A stretch of 59,968 nucleotides of DNA from Sulfuritalea sp. Lineage in GTDB: Bacteria; Pseudomonadota; Gammaproteobacteria; Burkholderiales; Rhodocyclaceae. The position numbers were made by a program, and so were the translations under genes. The notes beneath the pieces are model-generated. The model ran no database searches. It was not told the origin of the DNA and saw only the letters and a program-made list of their open reading frames with translations. The stretch spans positions 1 to 59,968 of the forward strand of contig JAIPCF010000007.1 in the NCBI GenBank assembly GCA_021738385.1, given 5' to 3'. This document shows positions 34,592 to 43,881 of this stretch, one piece after another (positions within the stretch are counted from its first letter, which is position 1; every line of letters begins with the position of its first letter).

Positions 34592-34689
34592 TATCCACCC
34601 CTGCCAAAAGTATGGAAGTATACGGCAAGGCCTGCTGGTAAACCGGGTAAACTGCCGTTGTGTTTCGCCCTTCCCTTTTGAGTTCCCCC

Positions 34690-35271
34690 ATGAAACTGTT
34701 ATCGCCTTTGTTGTTCTGCGTTGCGTTGCTACTGGCCGGTTGTTCCGATCCGCCACGCTTCGTTTCCACGGATATTTCTTCGGTCGATTGGGGCAAAGAT
34801 TTCAGCCTCACGGATCACAATGGTCAAGCACGCCGACTTGCCGATTTTCGCGGCAAGGCCGTGGTGATGTTCTTCGGCTATACCCAGTGCCCTGATGTCT
34901 GCCCCACCACTCTGTCGACTCTGCGCGATACCATGCAGATGCTCGGCGGCGACGCCAAGCAGGTACAGGTCTTGTTTGTTACTGTTGATCCGAAGCGCGA
35001 TACCCAGAAACTGCTGGCGCAGTATGTTCCGGCATTTCACCCAAGCTTTCTCGGTTTGTATGCCGATGAGGAAACCACACGGTCGCTGGCGAAAGATTTC
35101 AAGGTGTTTTATGCAAAGCAGCCAGGATCAACCCCTGACAGCTACAGCGTCGATCATTCCACCGGCAGTTTCGCATTTGACCCAAAAGGTAAGCTGCGCC
35201 TGTTGCTTCGCCACGGCGAAACTCCAGCCAATATCGCCGCGGATTTGAAAATTCTGCTGGCGGACAAATGA
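34690..35271 (+). CDS. SCO1/SenC-family copper chaperone, lipoprotein
   Basis: A 193-residue thioredoxin-fold protein that delivers copper to CuA-type centres. It has a lipoprotein signal (LLLAGC) and the copper site CPDVCPTT in GYTQCPDVCPTTLSTL. The distal His is in SVDHSTGSF. Neighbours are the heme-copper-like protein (divergent) and a DUF1318-like gene (overlapping). It might serve that protein or the NosZ CuA site; inference only. Confidence 0.92.
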   Translation: MKLLSPLLFCVALLLAGCSDPPRFVSTDISSVDWGKDFSLTDHNGQARRLADFRGKAVVMFFGYTQCPDVCPTTLSTLRDTMQMLGGDAKQVQVLFVTVDPKRDTQKLLAQYVPAFHPSFLGLYADEETTRSLAKDFKVFYAKQPGSTPDSYSVDHSTGSFAFDPKGKLRLLLRHGETPANIAADLKILLADK

Positions 35272-35714
35272 AATTACTAGGAACTCCAATGCGAAAACTA
35301 ATGCTTTTGCTTGCCTGTCTTGTGTTGCCTGTCGGGGCATCGGAACCACCCAAACAAGCCATCAACCTTGACATCGGAACTCCACCGATGGCGATCACCA
35401 AGCACTCGATTGCCCAGCGCTATTCGCGTCTTGTAAAGTTTTACGAATCGGGTGAGATCGGCTTGGCGCATGATGGATTTATTTACCTGCGGGACGGCGT
35501 CAATATCTCGCCGGCCAAACGCAGGATCGCGGAAAAACTAATCGATCTTGAGAACGTCGAGCGCAAGACCTTGGTTTTCGTAATCGCCGACGGTAACGGC
35601 AGACGAGAAGCACAGCCCGAAGTATGGGAACTGATGCGCAAGCGCTGGCACGACCAATGGCATTCCGGCTGGTGGCTGCGTGATGCCAATGGCAAATGGA
35701 GTCGCAAACCCTGA
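35268..35714 (+). CDS. DUF1318/YdbL-like exported protein
   Basis: A 148-residue protein with an N-terminal signal peptide (MRKLMLLLACLVLPVGAS). The start may be ATG 35268, overlapping the SCO1 stop by ATGA, or ATG 35289. The C-terminal half resembles DUF1318 (YdbL): IAEKLIDLENVERKTLVFVIADGNGR, then EVWELMRKRW and GWWLRD. Function unknown. A perfect 20-bp palindrome overlaps its stop codon. Confidence 0.75.
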   Translation: MKLLGTPMRKLMLLLACLVLPVGASEPPKQAINLDIGTPPMAITKHSIAQRYSRLVKFYESGEIGLAHDGFIYLRDGVNISPAKRRIAEKLIDLENVERKTLVFVIADGNGRREAQPEVWELMRKRWHDQWHSGWWLRDANGKWSRKP

Positions 35715-35730
35715 CTCAAGCTTGAGTCAG
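35711..35730. terminator. Perfect 20-bp palindrome at the end of the SCO1/DUF1318 unit
   Basis: CTGACTCAAGCTTGAGTCAG reads the same on both strands and overlaps the stop codon at 35712-35714. It would form a 10-bp stem with no unpaired loop bases. There is no T-run. It may act as a terminator-like structure or a protein site. The rest of the gap to 35957 shows nothing I recognise. Confidence 0.5.
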
Positions 35731-35957
35731 CGGGCAGCTTCCGTCAGACACTGATCCAAGAGCCTGTCAGAGGTCATTCAGGTCAGCGGTGCAATGATCG
35801 CAGCAGGCAATTTCATATTTCGGCTCGGCCTTGAAGCCTTAGACCAATGCTACAGTGGCCGATGACCTCATTTTGGACTCTTGCCGCGCATGTTTCAAAA
35901 AAAACTCCCAATGGTATTCATCGGGCAAACTCATCCTCAGCAAGAGCCTGATCGAAT

Positions 35958-37991
35958 ATGAGCACCGTTAAGCGACGCTCACTAAAGACCCGAGTGACTT
36001 TGTTCACTCTGGTGATTTTTCTGATCGGTGTCTTGGTCTTGGCGCTCTACGGCAAGGGTATTGTGCGCGAATCCGTGCTGGGCCTGATGGGTGAGCAACA
36101 ATTTTTTTCGGCGTCGGTTATTGCCTCGGGAATCGATCAAGAGCTTGACGACCGATTGCGGGCAATAGAGTCCATCTCCAAAACACTGTCACCTGCTGTC
36201 GCGGGCAACACCAAAGAACTGCAGGCGGTTCTGGAGCAGCGTCCGATTCTGAAGGAAATATTCAACGCGGGAAGCTTCGTCACAGATATTGATGGCGTTG
36301 CAATGGCCTCTTTCCCCCGTTCCACGGAACAGAACGATGTCAGTTTGTTGAATATGAGCGTTATTGCGAGCGCGATCAGGAACGGGAAAACCAGTGTTGG
36401 CCAATTCATCCAGAGTAAAAACACTAGGGTTCCAATGATTGGCATGGCAACACCCATTCGCGACAGCCAAGGCAAGTTGATTGGTGTCCTGGTGGGCTTG
36501 ACCGACCTGAACAAGGCCAACTTTTTGGAAAAGTTTGCAAGTAACTATTACGGCAAGAGTGGCGGATATCTTTTTTTCTCGACGCAGCATCGGCTTGCCG
36601 TTGCGGGTGGTGACAAAGGCGGCATAACGGAAAATCATTCTTTCGACGAACCCAACCCCTTGATTGACAGTTTTTTCCAAGGTAAGGAGGGATACGGTGT
36701 AGCGACTAATTCAAGCGGCGTGGAAGTACTGGCCTCAGCCAAGAGTATTTCTCCGACAGGCTGGTTCGTCGTCCTCACGTTGAGTACCGATGAAGCCCTG
36801 GCTCCTTTCCATGCTGCACGCAAGCAAATGCTGCTAGTCACTATTATTCTGGCAGCACTGGGAGGTGGCTTGATCTGGTTGATGCTGAGACACGAACTGG
36901 CACCAACGCTTGCCGCAGTGCAAACTCTTGCCACCCAGTCAAAATCTGACCTGCCTCCGCAGCCCCTGGCTATCGTCCAACAAGATGAAATAGGCGATTT
37001 GATCGCCGGTTTCAATCGGCTGTTGACGACGTTGAATCAAAGAGAAGAATCGCTTAGAGCCGCCGAAGCAGAATTGCGTATCGCCGCAGTAGCCTTTGAA
37101 TCACAGGATGGAATGGTGATTACCGATTCGAGCGGAAAAATACTACGAGTCAACAAGTCATTTACTGAGATCACAGGCTACAGCGCTGAGGAAGCCATTG
37201 GGCAAACACCGGCCCTGCTGAAATCAGGCCGCCACGATGCCCAGTTCTATGCCGAGATGTGGGAGCGAATCCACCGCACGGGTAGCTGGCAGGGAGAGAT
37301 CTGGGACAAGCGCAAGAATGGCGAGATCTATCCAAAATGGCTGTCGATCACTGCCGTAAAGCCGGATGACGGCGCAGTTACACATTATGTCGGATCACAA
37401 ATCGATATCACCGAGCGCAAAGCTACCGAAGACGCGATCAGGGAATTGGCATTTTTTGACGCGCTGACCAAACTGCCCAATCGCAGACTGCTCAATGACC
37501 GCCTGAGTCAATCCATGGCAGCCAGCAAGCGCAGTGGTCACTACTGCGCCTTGATGTTTCTCGATCTTGACAATTTCAAGCCGCTGAATGATGAACATGG
37601 TCACGCAGTTGGCGACCTGTTATTGATTGAGGCGGCAAATCGAATTAAAAGCTGCGTGCGCGAGATGGACACGGTTGCGCGCTTTGGCGGTGACGAGTTT
37701 GTAGTGATATTGAACGAGTTGAACTCGGATAAACCCGAATCGACATCTCAAGCCGGAATTGTTGCGGACAAAATTCGCTCTGCTCTCTCGACTCCCTACC
37801 GATTGGCGATTCGCAGCGACGGCAAATCAGACAGCACAGTTGAACACCACTGCACCGCCAGCATAGGCGTTGTAATGTTCATAAATCATGACGCTAGCCA
37901 TGACGACATTCTCAGGTGGGCAGATGCAGCGATGTATCACGCCAAAGACGCCGGACGCAATTCGATTCGATTTTTTGACACCAAAGCCTGA
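35958..37991 (+). CDS. Cache-HAMP-PAS-GGDEF diguanylate cyclase
   Basis: A 677-residue membrane sensor expected to make c-di-GMP. Domains: N-terminal membrane helix (about 15-35), periplasmic double-Cache-like domain (about 40-285) and second helix (about 290-310). A HAMP region (about 320-370), PAS with PAC (about 375-495, ending QIDITERKATED) and GGDEF domain (about 505-677) follow. The active-site motif is RFGGDEF with the RxxD inhibitory site (REMD) five residues before. No EAL domain. The signal is unknown. It converges on the nirN gene with 77 bases between. Confidence 0.9.
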   Translation: MSTVKRRSLKTRVTLFTLVIFLIGVLVLALYGKGIVRESVLGLMGEQQFFSASVIASGIDQELDDRLRAIESISKTLSPAVAGNTKELQAVLEQRPILKEIFNAGSFVTDIDGVAMASFPRSTEQNDVSLLNMSVIASAIRNGKTSVGQFIQSKNTRVPMIGMATPIRDSQGKLIGVLVGLTDLNKANFLEKFASNYYGKSGGYLFFSTQHRLAVAGGDKGGITENHSFDEPNPLIDSFFQGKEGYGVATNSSGVEVLASAKSISPTGWFVVLTLSTDEALAPFHAARKQMLLVTIILAALGGGLIWLMLRHELAPTLAAVQTLATQSKSDLPPQPLAIVQQDEIGDLIAGFNRLLTTLNQREESLRAAEAELRIAAVAFESQDGMVITDSSGKILRVNKSFTEITGYSAEEAIGQTPALLKSGRHDAQFYAEMWERIHRTGSWQGEIWDKRKNGEIYPKWLSITAVKPDDGAVTHYVGSQIDITERKATEDAIRELAFFDALTKLPNRRLLNDRLSQSMAASKRSGHYCALMFLDLDNFKPLNDEHGHAVGDLLLIEAANRIKSCVREMDTVARFGGDEFVVILNELNSDKPESTSQAGIVADKIRSALSTPYRLAIRSDGKSDSTVEHHCTASIGVVMFINHDASHDDILRWADAAMYHAKDAGRNSIRFFDTKA

Positions 37992-38068
37992 GCGACTGGA
38001 ATTTACCGCCGACTGTACTTTGCCGATTTGGCCAGCGTCGTCGCGTCGTCACACCCAGGAACGGCGGC

Positions 38069-39646
38069 TCAGTGGCTGGTGCCTTCGGAACGGGTAATCT
38101 TGTTGTGAAGGTTGTACTTGCCAACCGGCTTGTCCATCGGTATGCGCTTGACTTCCTTGAAGGTCGCGGCGTCGAAGACAATCAGCGCACCGCCGTTGGC
38201 CTTGCGCTCCCAGAGACTGGCGAGGACGTATTTGCCGTCGCGGGTAAACTCGACATGCGCCAAGGTTTTGCCCGGGTCTGTCTTTATCTTGGCAACCATT
38301 TTCAGGGTGCGCTTGTCGATGACCTGTAGTGTGTCCCGGGCTTTCGACATCATCGAGTCAGCCCAGGCATAGGGCGTATTTTCGTGGCTTCGCATAAAAA
38401 AGCCGGGGCCAAGAGTCGGAATCGTTGCGATAGTGCTCCAGTCTTTCATGTCGATGACCGTAATCAGGCCTTCCTTGAGATTGGGCGTAGCCATCACCCT
38501 GCGATCTTGGGCTCCCTTCGGTGGGTGATAGTCCCAGGTAATACCCGAGCCCAAATGGGGCATTCCGGGCAGATTCAGATCGGCAATCTTTTTGCGCACA
38601 TCGAGGTGAACAACTTGGCCCTTGCCCGCGATGCGCGAGGAACCCATCAGTTCGGAGTAATCCTGTGTGAAAAAGAAATCGTCGAGCGGTTCGCTGAGGA
38701 AACTGCGCCTCGGGTTGAGGAAGCCGGGGATGAAACTGCCTTCCTTGTACTTGAAGTCGTGGATCATGCCGACCGGGATATCGTCTGATTTCGGGTTGTA
38801 GCTGATCTCCCAGACCTCGGGAACGTCTTTTAGCGCGGCGACGAAACTCTGGCGCGGCGCGGCGTCATAGACCGCCGAGACTCGCGAGCTTTCCTTGCGG
38901 TCCTTGTTCCACACCTCATGCACCTTGAGCAGATTCAGATCGGCATCGAGCAGCACCAAGGTGTGCGGCAGGTAGTTGGCCACCGCCAGGTACTTGCCAT
39001 CGCCGGACACGGCGACGTTGCGCGTATTAATGCCGGCACGAATTTCTGCGACCACCTTGAGGTTCCAGATGTCGAATTTGGTAATCCAGCCATCGCGAGA
39101 GGCAAAGAAAACATAGCGTCCGTCAGGCGTGAATTTGGGACCGCCATGAAGACCGTATCGACTCGGAAAGCGAAAAATCGGCTCAAGCTTGTCACCGTCG
39201 AGTACCGTGACATGGTGATCCCCGGTCTCGACCACGATGAATAGATTCATCATGTCGACGCCCTTGAATAGCGGCATCGGCTGTGCCGGCAAACTACCCG
39301 GTGCAAAATTGACAATGCGCGACACCTTGATGTCGTCCTCGCTCAAAGTCGGCGCTGGTGACACGGCAGTGTAGATATAGTCGGCTAGCGCGGCGATGTC
39401 TTCCTTGCCGAGGCGATCGGCAAATCCTGCCATCTGTGTGGCGGCGCGGCCATGTGTGATGGTTTGAATGGCAGCGGGTTTTCTCAGTCGAGACAGGCTC
39501 TCCGGCAAAAGTGCTGGCCCGGTCAAACCAAGCCGACCCGGTCCATGACATACCGCGCAATGTTGCTGATACAGAGCCTTCGGTTCAGCGGCCAGTAGCG
39601 GCAAGGCGTTCGCCAGCATCGCGACCAGCATGACAATCTTGATCAT
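38069..39646 (-). CDS. nirN: NirN-type cytochrome c/d1 protein, heme d1 biosynthesis
   Basis: A periplasmic protein of 525 residues with a signal peptide, a cytochrome c domain (CAVCH at 30-34) and an eight-bladed d1-type propeller. NirN oxidises dihydro-heme d1 to heme d1. It is called NirN rather than the nitrite reductase NirS because it follows nirJ by an ATGA overlap, the canonical nirJN order; this is not proof. The linker between cytochrome and propeller (TAVSPAPTLSEDD) is encoded by a dispersed 24-bp repeat at 39344-39367. Confidence 0.78.
   Translation of the reverse strand: MIKIVMLVAMLANALPLLAAEPKALYQQHCAVCHGPGRLGLTGPALLPESLSRLRKPAAIQTITHGRAATQMAGFADRLGKEDIAALADYIYTAVSPAPTLSEDDIKVSRIVNFAPGSLPAQPMPLFKGVDMMNLFIVVETGDHHVTVLDGDKLEPIFRFPSRYGLHGGPKFTPDGRYVFFASRDGWITKFDIWNLKVVAEIRAGINTRNVAVSGDGKYLAVANYLPHTLVLLDADLNLLKVHEVWNKDRKESSRVSAVYDAAPRQSFVAALKDVPEVWEISYNPKSDDIPVGMIHDFKYKEGSFIPGFLNPRRSFLSEPLDDFFFTQDYSELMGSSRIAGKGQVVHLDVRKKIADLNLPGMPHLGSGITWDYHPPKGAQDRRVMATPNLKEGLITVIDMKDWSTIATIPTLGPGFFMRSHENTPYAWADSMMSKARDTLQVIDKRTLKMVAKIKTDPGKTLAHVEFTRDGKYVLASLWERKANGGALIVFDAATFKEVKRIPMDKPVGKYNLHNKITRSEGTSH
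39344..39367 (+). repeat. Dispersed 24-bp repeat, copy 5 (nirN interdomain linker)
   Basis: Begins CAAAGTCGGCGCTGGTGACA. It encodes AVSPAPTL in nirN at the junction of the cytochrome c and d1 domains, the same reading as in dsrJ. Confidence 0.8.
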
Positions 39647-40785
39647 GCGATTCCTATTTCTTCATCCGTCAAATAGCAGCCTGGATCTTCCGACCACGGG
39701 TCGCCGGTTAATTGCTGGGCGCGCACCCGCGTGTTGCCGCCGCAGATATCAAAGTGGATGCAGGCTCCGCAACGCCCGCTTACCGAACGCGGATGCGCCT
39801 TGAGGCCAGCCATCAGCGGGTCGGAGACGTCGTTCCAGATATCCCCGAAAGAGCGTTCGCGCAGATTGCCCAGGTTGTAGTGCCACCACATGGTGTCGGG
39901 GTGCACGTTGCCCAAATTATCGATATTGGCAACATTGATGCCACTCGAGTTTCCGCCCCACTGCGCCAGTTTCTGTCGAATGTGCTCAACCTTCTCCGGA
40001 AATCGTCGCTGTACCCAGTAGAGCAGATACACGCCATCGGCGTCGTTGTTGCCGGTGGTGAACTCCTTGACCAGACCGCGTTGCTGGTAATCCCAGCAGG
40101 TATCAAACAACAAGTCCATTGCACTGCGGGTCATCTGGTGCAGGGCGTCGTCTTTGCGGTTCTTGTTGCCCCGCCCGGCATAGTTGAGATGGGAGAAGTA
40201 AAAGCGATCGATGCCCTCATCCTCCACCAGCTTAAGCAATCCGGGCAGATCCTTGAAATTGTCCTGCGTCATGGTGTAGCGAACACCGACTTTCATCCCT
40301 GCCGCGCGGCACAAGCGGATGCCTGCCAACGAGAGATCGAAGGCTCCCTTCATGCGACGGAACTTGTCGTGCGTTGCACCCAGGCCGTCAAGACTGACTC
40401 CGACGTAATCAAAACCAATGGTGCCGATTCGCTCACACATTGCGGTGTCGATCAGGGTTCCATTGGACGACAGGGCCGTGAAAAAACCCATCTCTTTGGA
40501 GCGAGCGGAGATTTCGAATATATCCGGTCTCAATAAGGGTTCGCCGCCAGAAAGAATCAGTGCCGGAACCCGAAAGGCCTTGAGTTCCTCCATCACGCGA
40601 AAGATCTCAGCCGTCGACAATTCGCCGGCGAAATCCTTGTCGGCCGAGATCGAATAGCAATGTTTGCAAGTCAGATTACAGCGACGGATGAGGTTCCAGA
40701 TGACCACGGGTCCTGGAGGTTTGCGTACCGGGCCGATCGGTGTCGGCGCGGCAATTTCCTGCATGAATTGCGAGATTCTGAACAT
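39643..40785 (-). CDS. nirJ: NirJ, heme d1 biosynthesis radical SAM enzyme
   Basis: A radical SAM enzyme that replaces propionate side chains by keto groups on the way to heme d1. The 380 residues include the SAM cluster motif CNLTCKHC (about 36-43), the GGEP motif (LSGGEPLLRPD) and a C-terminal SPASM-type Cys cluster (CGACIHFDICGGN, then PGCYL). An FNR/Dnr box lies 34 bases before ATG 40785. No Shine-Dalgarno is seen, so the mRNA may be leaderless; ATG 40764 (MQEIAAPTPIG) is an alternative. Confidence 0.92.
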   Translation of the reverse strand: MFRISQFMQEIAAPTPIGPVRKPPGPVVIWNLIRRCNLTCKHCYSISADKDFAGELSTAEIFRVMEELKAFRVPALILSGGEPLLRPDIFEISARSKEMGFFTALSSNGTLIDTAMCERIGTIGFDYVGVSLDGLGATHDKFRRMKGAFDLSLAGIRLCRAAGMKVGVRYTMTQDNFKDLPGLLKLVEDEGIDRFYFSHLNYAGRGNKNRKDDALHQMTRSAMDLLFDTCWDYQQRGLVKEFTTGNNDADGVYLLYWVQRRFPEKVEHIRQKLAQWGGNSSGINVANIDNLGNVHPDTMWWHYNLGNLRERSFGDIWNDVSDPLMAGLKAHPRSVSGRCGACIHFDICGGNTRVRAQQLTGDPWSEDPGCYLTDEEIGIA

Positions 40786-40818
40786 GGCTTAATTTAACAC
40801 TCAAATAGTTGATTCGCT

Positions 40819-40832
40819 TTGACAGCAGTCAA
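40819..40832 (-). promoter_or_regulatory. Perfect FNR/Dnr-type box upstream of nirJ
   Basis: TTGACAGCAGTCAA is a perfect TTGAC-N4-GTCAA dyad. A -10-like TAAATT lies on the minus strand at 40796-40791. With class II spacing (-41.5) transcription would start at about 40784-40785, the nirJ ATG itself. Confidence 0.7.
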
Positions 40833-40880
40833 TTGCCCACCGCGGTCAACCGAGCCTATACCCCTAAACTTTGTGCGCCA

Positions 40881-42083
40881 TCACCTCATGCGCGGGAGAG
40901 GATCCTGAAGTACCCGGTGCGGTGAAGAAAAAGGTGCCAGACGTTCAAGAAAATCCAGCATTTCAAGCACTGGCGAGTTGCGAAAGAATGTGGCCATGGG
41001 TGTCTCCATCCAGATGCGGTCGGCAAACAGGTAGATTTCATGCGCCTGATCTCCATGGCCGTCGCTGTCTCGATCGAAGCCTTGATAGTCACCCCAGTAG
41101 TTGTCATGCCAGACATTGTCGCTGCCGGCGCCCGGCGCGCTGATCGCAATGGTATTCAGGTTGTTCTCGAACCGATTTCCGGAAAAACGGTGGCCACCTG
41201 CCTCGCCATAGAAAAACATGCCGACAATATTGTGGGCAAATCGATTGTTGCGCACCGTCAGCACACCGGTTGACAGCGGTGGTGCGTCGACCTTGAGTCC
41301 CACGGAACAATGCAGAACCTCGTTGTTTTCGATCAGGGCGTCGTTGCTCTCCTTGAACACCATGCCGCCCCCTCCGTCGGTCAGCGCATGAGCCACGTGG
41401 TTGCCACGCAGGATCAGACCGGGCGAGTACAGCACGACGATGCCGGTACCTGTCTCGGAAAGCCGGTTGTTCTCGACCAGCAAGCGTGGCGAGAAAATGA
41501 TGTGCATGCCGTAGCGTCCATCCCGAAACTGGTTGCCGATGATCTGGTTGTCCGTGGAGTTGGCTATCGTAATATCTCGCGCGCGGCTGAATACATTATC
41601 GGCAATCAGATTGTGGCGGCTGTACCACATTCGTAAGGCGTCACCGCGCATAGCCACCGCCAGGTGCTTTCCAGTAATCCGATTGGCGATGATCTTTGAG
41701 CGATTGACCTCCTTGAGGTGAATGCCAAACAACACGTCGTCGATCTCGTTGTCTTCGACAAGATGCTCATCACCTTCGAGCAGAATTCCAGCATCGATCC
41801 GGTCATGCGATTCACCGCTGCCGGTGAGGCGCAGGCCGCGCAAGGTCACGGCCGTGGCGGCTACCGACAAAATGCTGCTCTTGCCGTCGCCCACAATGAC
41901 AGCCTGATGGCCTCCGTCCAGAATCATCGACCGGATAATTTTTGCCGGACCGGTGTAGGTCCCCGGCCCCAGCCTCAGCGTTCCGCCAGGCGGTGTGGCA
42001 TCAATCAGCGGTTGCAACGGCGTCGGTGTTGCCGCAAAAGCGGGCGCAAGAAACAATGCGAGCAGAAAACCAAGCAGTTTCAT
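40881..42083 (-). CDS. nosD: NosD paralogue (second copy)
   Basis: A periplasmic beta-helix protein of 400 residues with a signal peptide (MKLLGFLLALFLAPAFA) and many parallel-helix turns (VEDNEIDDVLFGIHLKE, NQIIGNQFRDGRYGMHI). NosD is needed for NosZ copper-centre maturation. This copy is shorter than the NosD at 49269-50660 and is the last gene of the leftward string from ubiE. Its start overlaps the stop of the BASS transporter gene (ATGA). Whether both NosD copies serve NosZ is unknown. Confidence 0.85.
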   Translation of the reverse strand: MKLLGFLLALFLAPAFAATPTPLQPLIDATPPGGTLRLGPGTYTGPAKIIRSMILDGGHQAVIVGDGKSSILSVAATAVTLRGLRLTGSGESHDRIDAGILLEGDEHLVEDNEIDDVLFGIHLKEVNRSKIIANRITGKHLAVAMRGDALRMWYSRHNLIADNVFSRARDITIANSTDNQIIGNQFRDGRYGMHIIFSPRLLVENNRLSETGTGIVVLYSPGLILRGNHVAHALTDGGGGMVFKESNDALIENNEVLHCSVGLKVDAPPLSTGVLTVRNNRFAHNIVGMFFYGEAGGHRFSGNRFENNLNTIAISAPGAGSDNVWHDNYWGDYQGFDRDSDGHGDQAHEIYLFADRIWMETPMATFFRNSPVLEMLDFLERLAPFSSPHRVLQDPLPRMR

Positions 42084-42970
42084 CTGCTTTCCGGTATTGC
42101 ACTCCCGGTATCGCCCGCTTTGGCTGAACGCATCAGAAACACGAAACCGATCGCGCCAAAATTCATCAGCAGCGCGTAAACCACGCTGGGAACGGTCATG
42201 GCTGGTGACTGCATGATGTTGGCCGCAACAAAAATGCCCAGAGCTGCATTCTGCAAACCGCACTCGGTCGCCACCGCAATCCTGTCGCGTCGCCGCAGCC
42301 TGCCGGCGGCGGCCATGCCGAAGCCGGCGGCCAGAACCAGGAGATTCAGCAACATCGCGGCAGGACCCACGCTGCCGAGATTGTCAATCAAAACATGGCG
42401 CTGGCTGACAAAAGTGGCAAGTACGATCAATACGAACAATACTGTCGCCAAGCGCCCTGCTGGACGCTCCAAACGCTGCGCAACCTTCGGACGCCAGGCT
42501 TTGACACCCATACCCAGCAACACCGGAACTGTGGTCAGCAGGAACACCCCCCGCACCATTTTCAGCAGTGGAAAATCGACACTCAATCCACTGTCCATGA
42601 ACTGCCGCATGGCGAAATCGACAATAAACGGTACGGTAACCACCGCTGCAACGCTGGTAACGGCTGTCAGCGAAATCGAGAGGGCAGTTTCGCCACGTGC
42701 AAGATGTGTCAGCAAGCCTGAACTGACTCCTCCGGGGCAGGCTGCCAGAATCATCAGCCCCACCGCCATTTCCGGAGCCAAGCCCCATATACGCGCCACT
42801 GAAAACGCAAAGACCGGGACAACCAGCATCTGTCCGAAAAGGCCTATCAGCATGGCTTTGGGCCGCGTGAACACGCGCCTGAAATCATTGACCACCAGCG
42901 TCAGACCGAGCGAAAACATGATGAAAGCCAGACCCAGCGGCAGCATCAAATCGACGACTGGCAGTTTCAT
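42080..42970 (-). CDS. BASS-family transporter (bile acid:sodium symporter type)
   Basis: A 296-residue membrane protein with about nine or ten helices and family signatures LAACPGGVSSGLLTHLARG and ATECGLQNAALGI. BASS members import organic anions such as bile acids, pyruvate or pantoate with sodium. It is coupled to the MenA homologue upstream and the second nosD downstream, so it is embedded in the nos gene string. The substrate is unknown. Confidence 0.83.
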   Translation of the reverse strand: MKLPVVDLMLPLGLAFIMFSLGLTLVVNDFRRVFTRPKAMLIGLFGQMLVVPVFAFSVARIWGLAPEMAVGLMILAACPGGVSSGLLTHLARGETALSISLTAVTSVAAVVTVPFIVDFAMRQFMDSGLSVDFPLLKMVRGVFLLTTVPVLLGMGVKAWRPKVAQRLERPAGRLATVLFVLIVLATFVSQRHVLIDNLGSVGPAAMLLNLLVLAAGFGMAAAGRLRRRDRIAVATECGLQNAALGIFVAANIMQSPAMTVPSVVYALLMNFGAIGFVFLMRSAKAGDTGSAIPESR

Positions 42971-43881
42971 AACAAGAGCCCGATGGATAGCAACACACCG
43001 ATCATGAATCCAGCCTGCGCAGTACCTGCCAGCAGCAGGTTCAGTTGTGGCCCTGGCTGAGTGCGATGCAGCCGACGGATAAGGGACAGACTGAAGGGCA
43101 ATGCCAGCAATCCGAGCAGAGCGCCGGACAAACCCTGCACCGCGAACACCAGCAGAATGGCAAACGGCAGCAGCATCAGCAATGCATAAATCAGTCTCGA
43201 TTGTTCGCGACCGATGACGGCGGCGAGAGTGTGCCGACCGCTGCGCAGGTCATCTTCGAGATCGCGATAATTATTCACCAGCAACACGGCCGCCGCCGGC
43301 ATGCCGACCACAATGCCGGCAAGCAGGACTTTGGGTGACCAGGCCGCGAGTTGCAGCCAATGACTTCCGGCAACTGCGACAAGACCGAAAAACACCAGCA
43401 CGAATACCTCGCCCAGCGGCGTATGCGAAATCGGATGCTGCCCGCCCGAGTAAGACCATCCCGCCAATAACGAAGCCAGCCCGGCGATCAGAATAAACCA
43501 GCCACCTGCCGCGACAAGAAACGAGCCCAGCACCAGTGCCAGCACAAAACTGAACAAGGCTGCGCGACGAACAGCCTCCGGACTTGCCCAACCCGCAGCA
43601 GTGACGCGTAGCGGTCCGACGCGATCGGGTCGATCGTTGCCGCTCTCAAAATCCGCCGCGTCGTTATGCAAGTTGGTACCTACCTGAATAAGGATGGCAC
43701 AGCACAATGCAGCCAACATCAGGAACCAGGCCGGCGCAGCGCCTTCAGCCCAGGCCAGCGCACTGCCCACCAATACTGGCGTGGCTGAAATACTCAAGGT
43801 GCGCGGGCGAGTCGCGGTCCACCACACGCGCCAGCCCGACGGCGGAGCAGCAAACACTGCGGCTGGCAATTCAGGTTTCAT
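42967..43881 (-). CDS. menA: UbiA-family prenyltransferase, MenA-like
   Basis: A 304-residue membrane prenyltransferase with about nine helices. The Asp-rich motif NLHNDAADFESGNDRPDRVG and the second motif NNYRDLEDDLRSGRHTLA match 1,4-dihydroxy-2-naphthoate polyprenyltransferase, which commits to menaquinone. ATG 43881 (MKPELPAAVF) overlaps the upstream methyltransferase gene by 11 bases. With that methyltransferase it covers the last two menaquinone steps. No other men gene is in the window, so the assignment rests on motifs and pairing. Confidence 0.78.
   Translation of the reverse strand: MKPELPAAVFAAPPSGWRVWWTATRPRTLSISATPVLVGSALAWAEGAAPAWFLMLAALCCAILIQVGTNLHNDAADFESGNDRPDRVGPLRVTAAGWASPEAVRRAALFSFVLALVLGSFLVAAGGWFILIAGLASLLAGWSYSGGQHPISHTPLGEVFVLVFFGLVAVAGSHWLQLAAWSPKVLLAGIVVGMPAAAVLLVNNYRDLEDDLRSGRHTLAAVIGREQSRLIYALLMLLPFAILLVFAVQGLSGALLGLLALPFSLSLIRRLHRTQPGPQLNLLLAGTAQAGFMIGVLLSIGLLL

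Noticed and set aside
38069-39646. The cytochrome c/d1 gene as nitrite reductase nirS
   Set aside because: It directly follows nirJ by a four-base overlap, as nirN does in classical operons. Decisive check: phylogeny with NirS, NirN and NirF.
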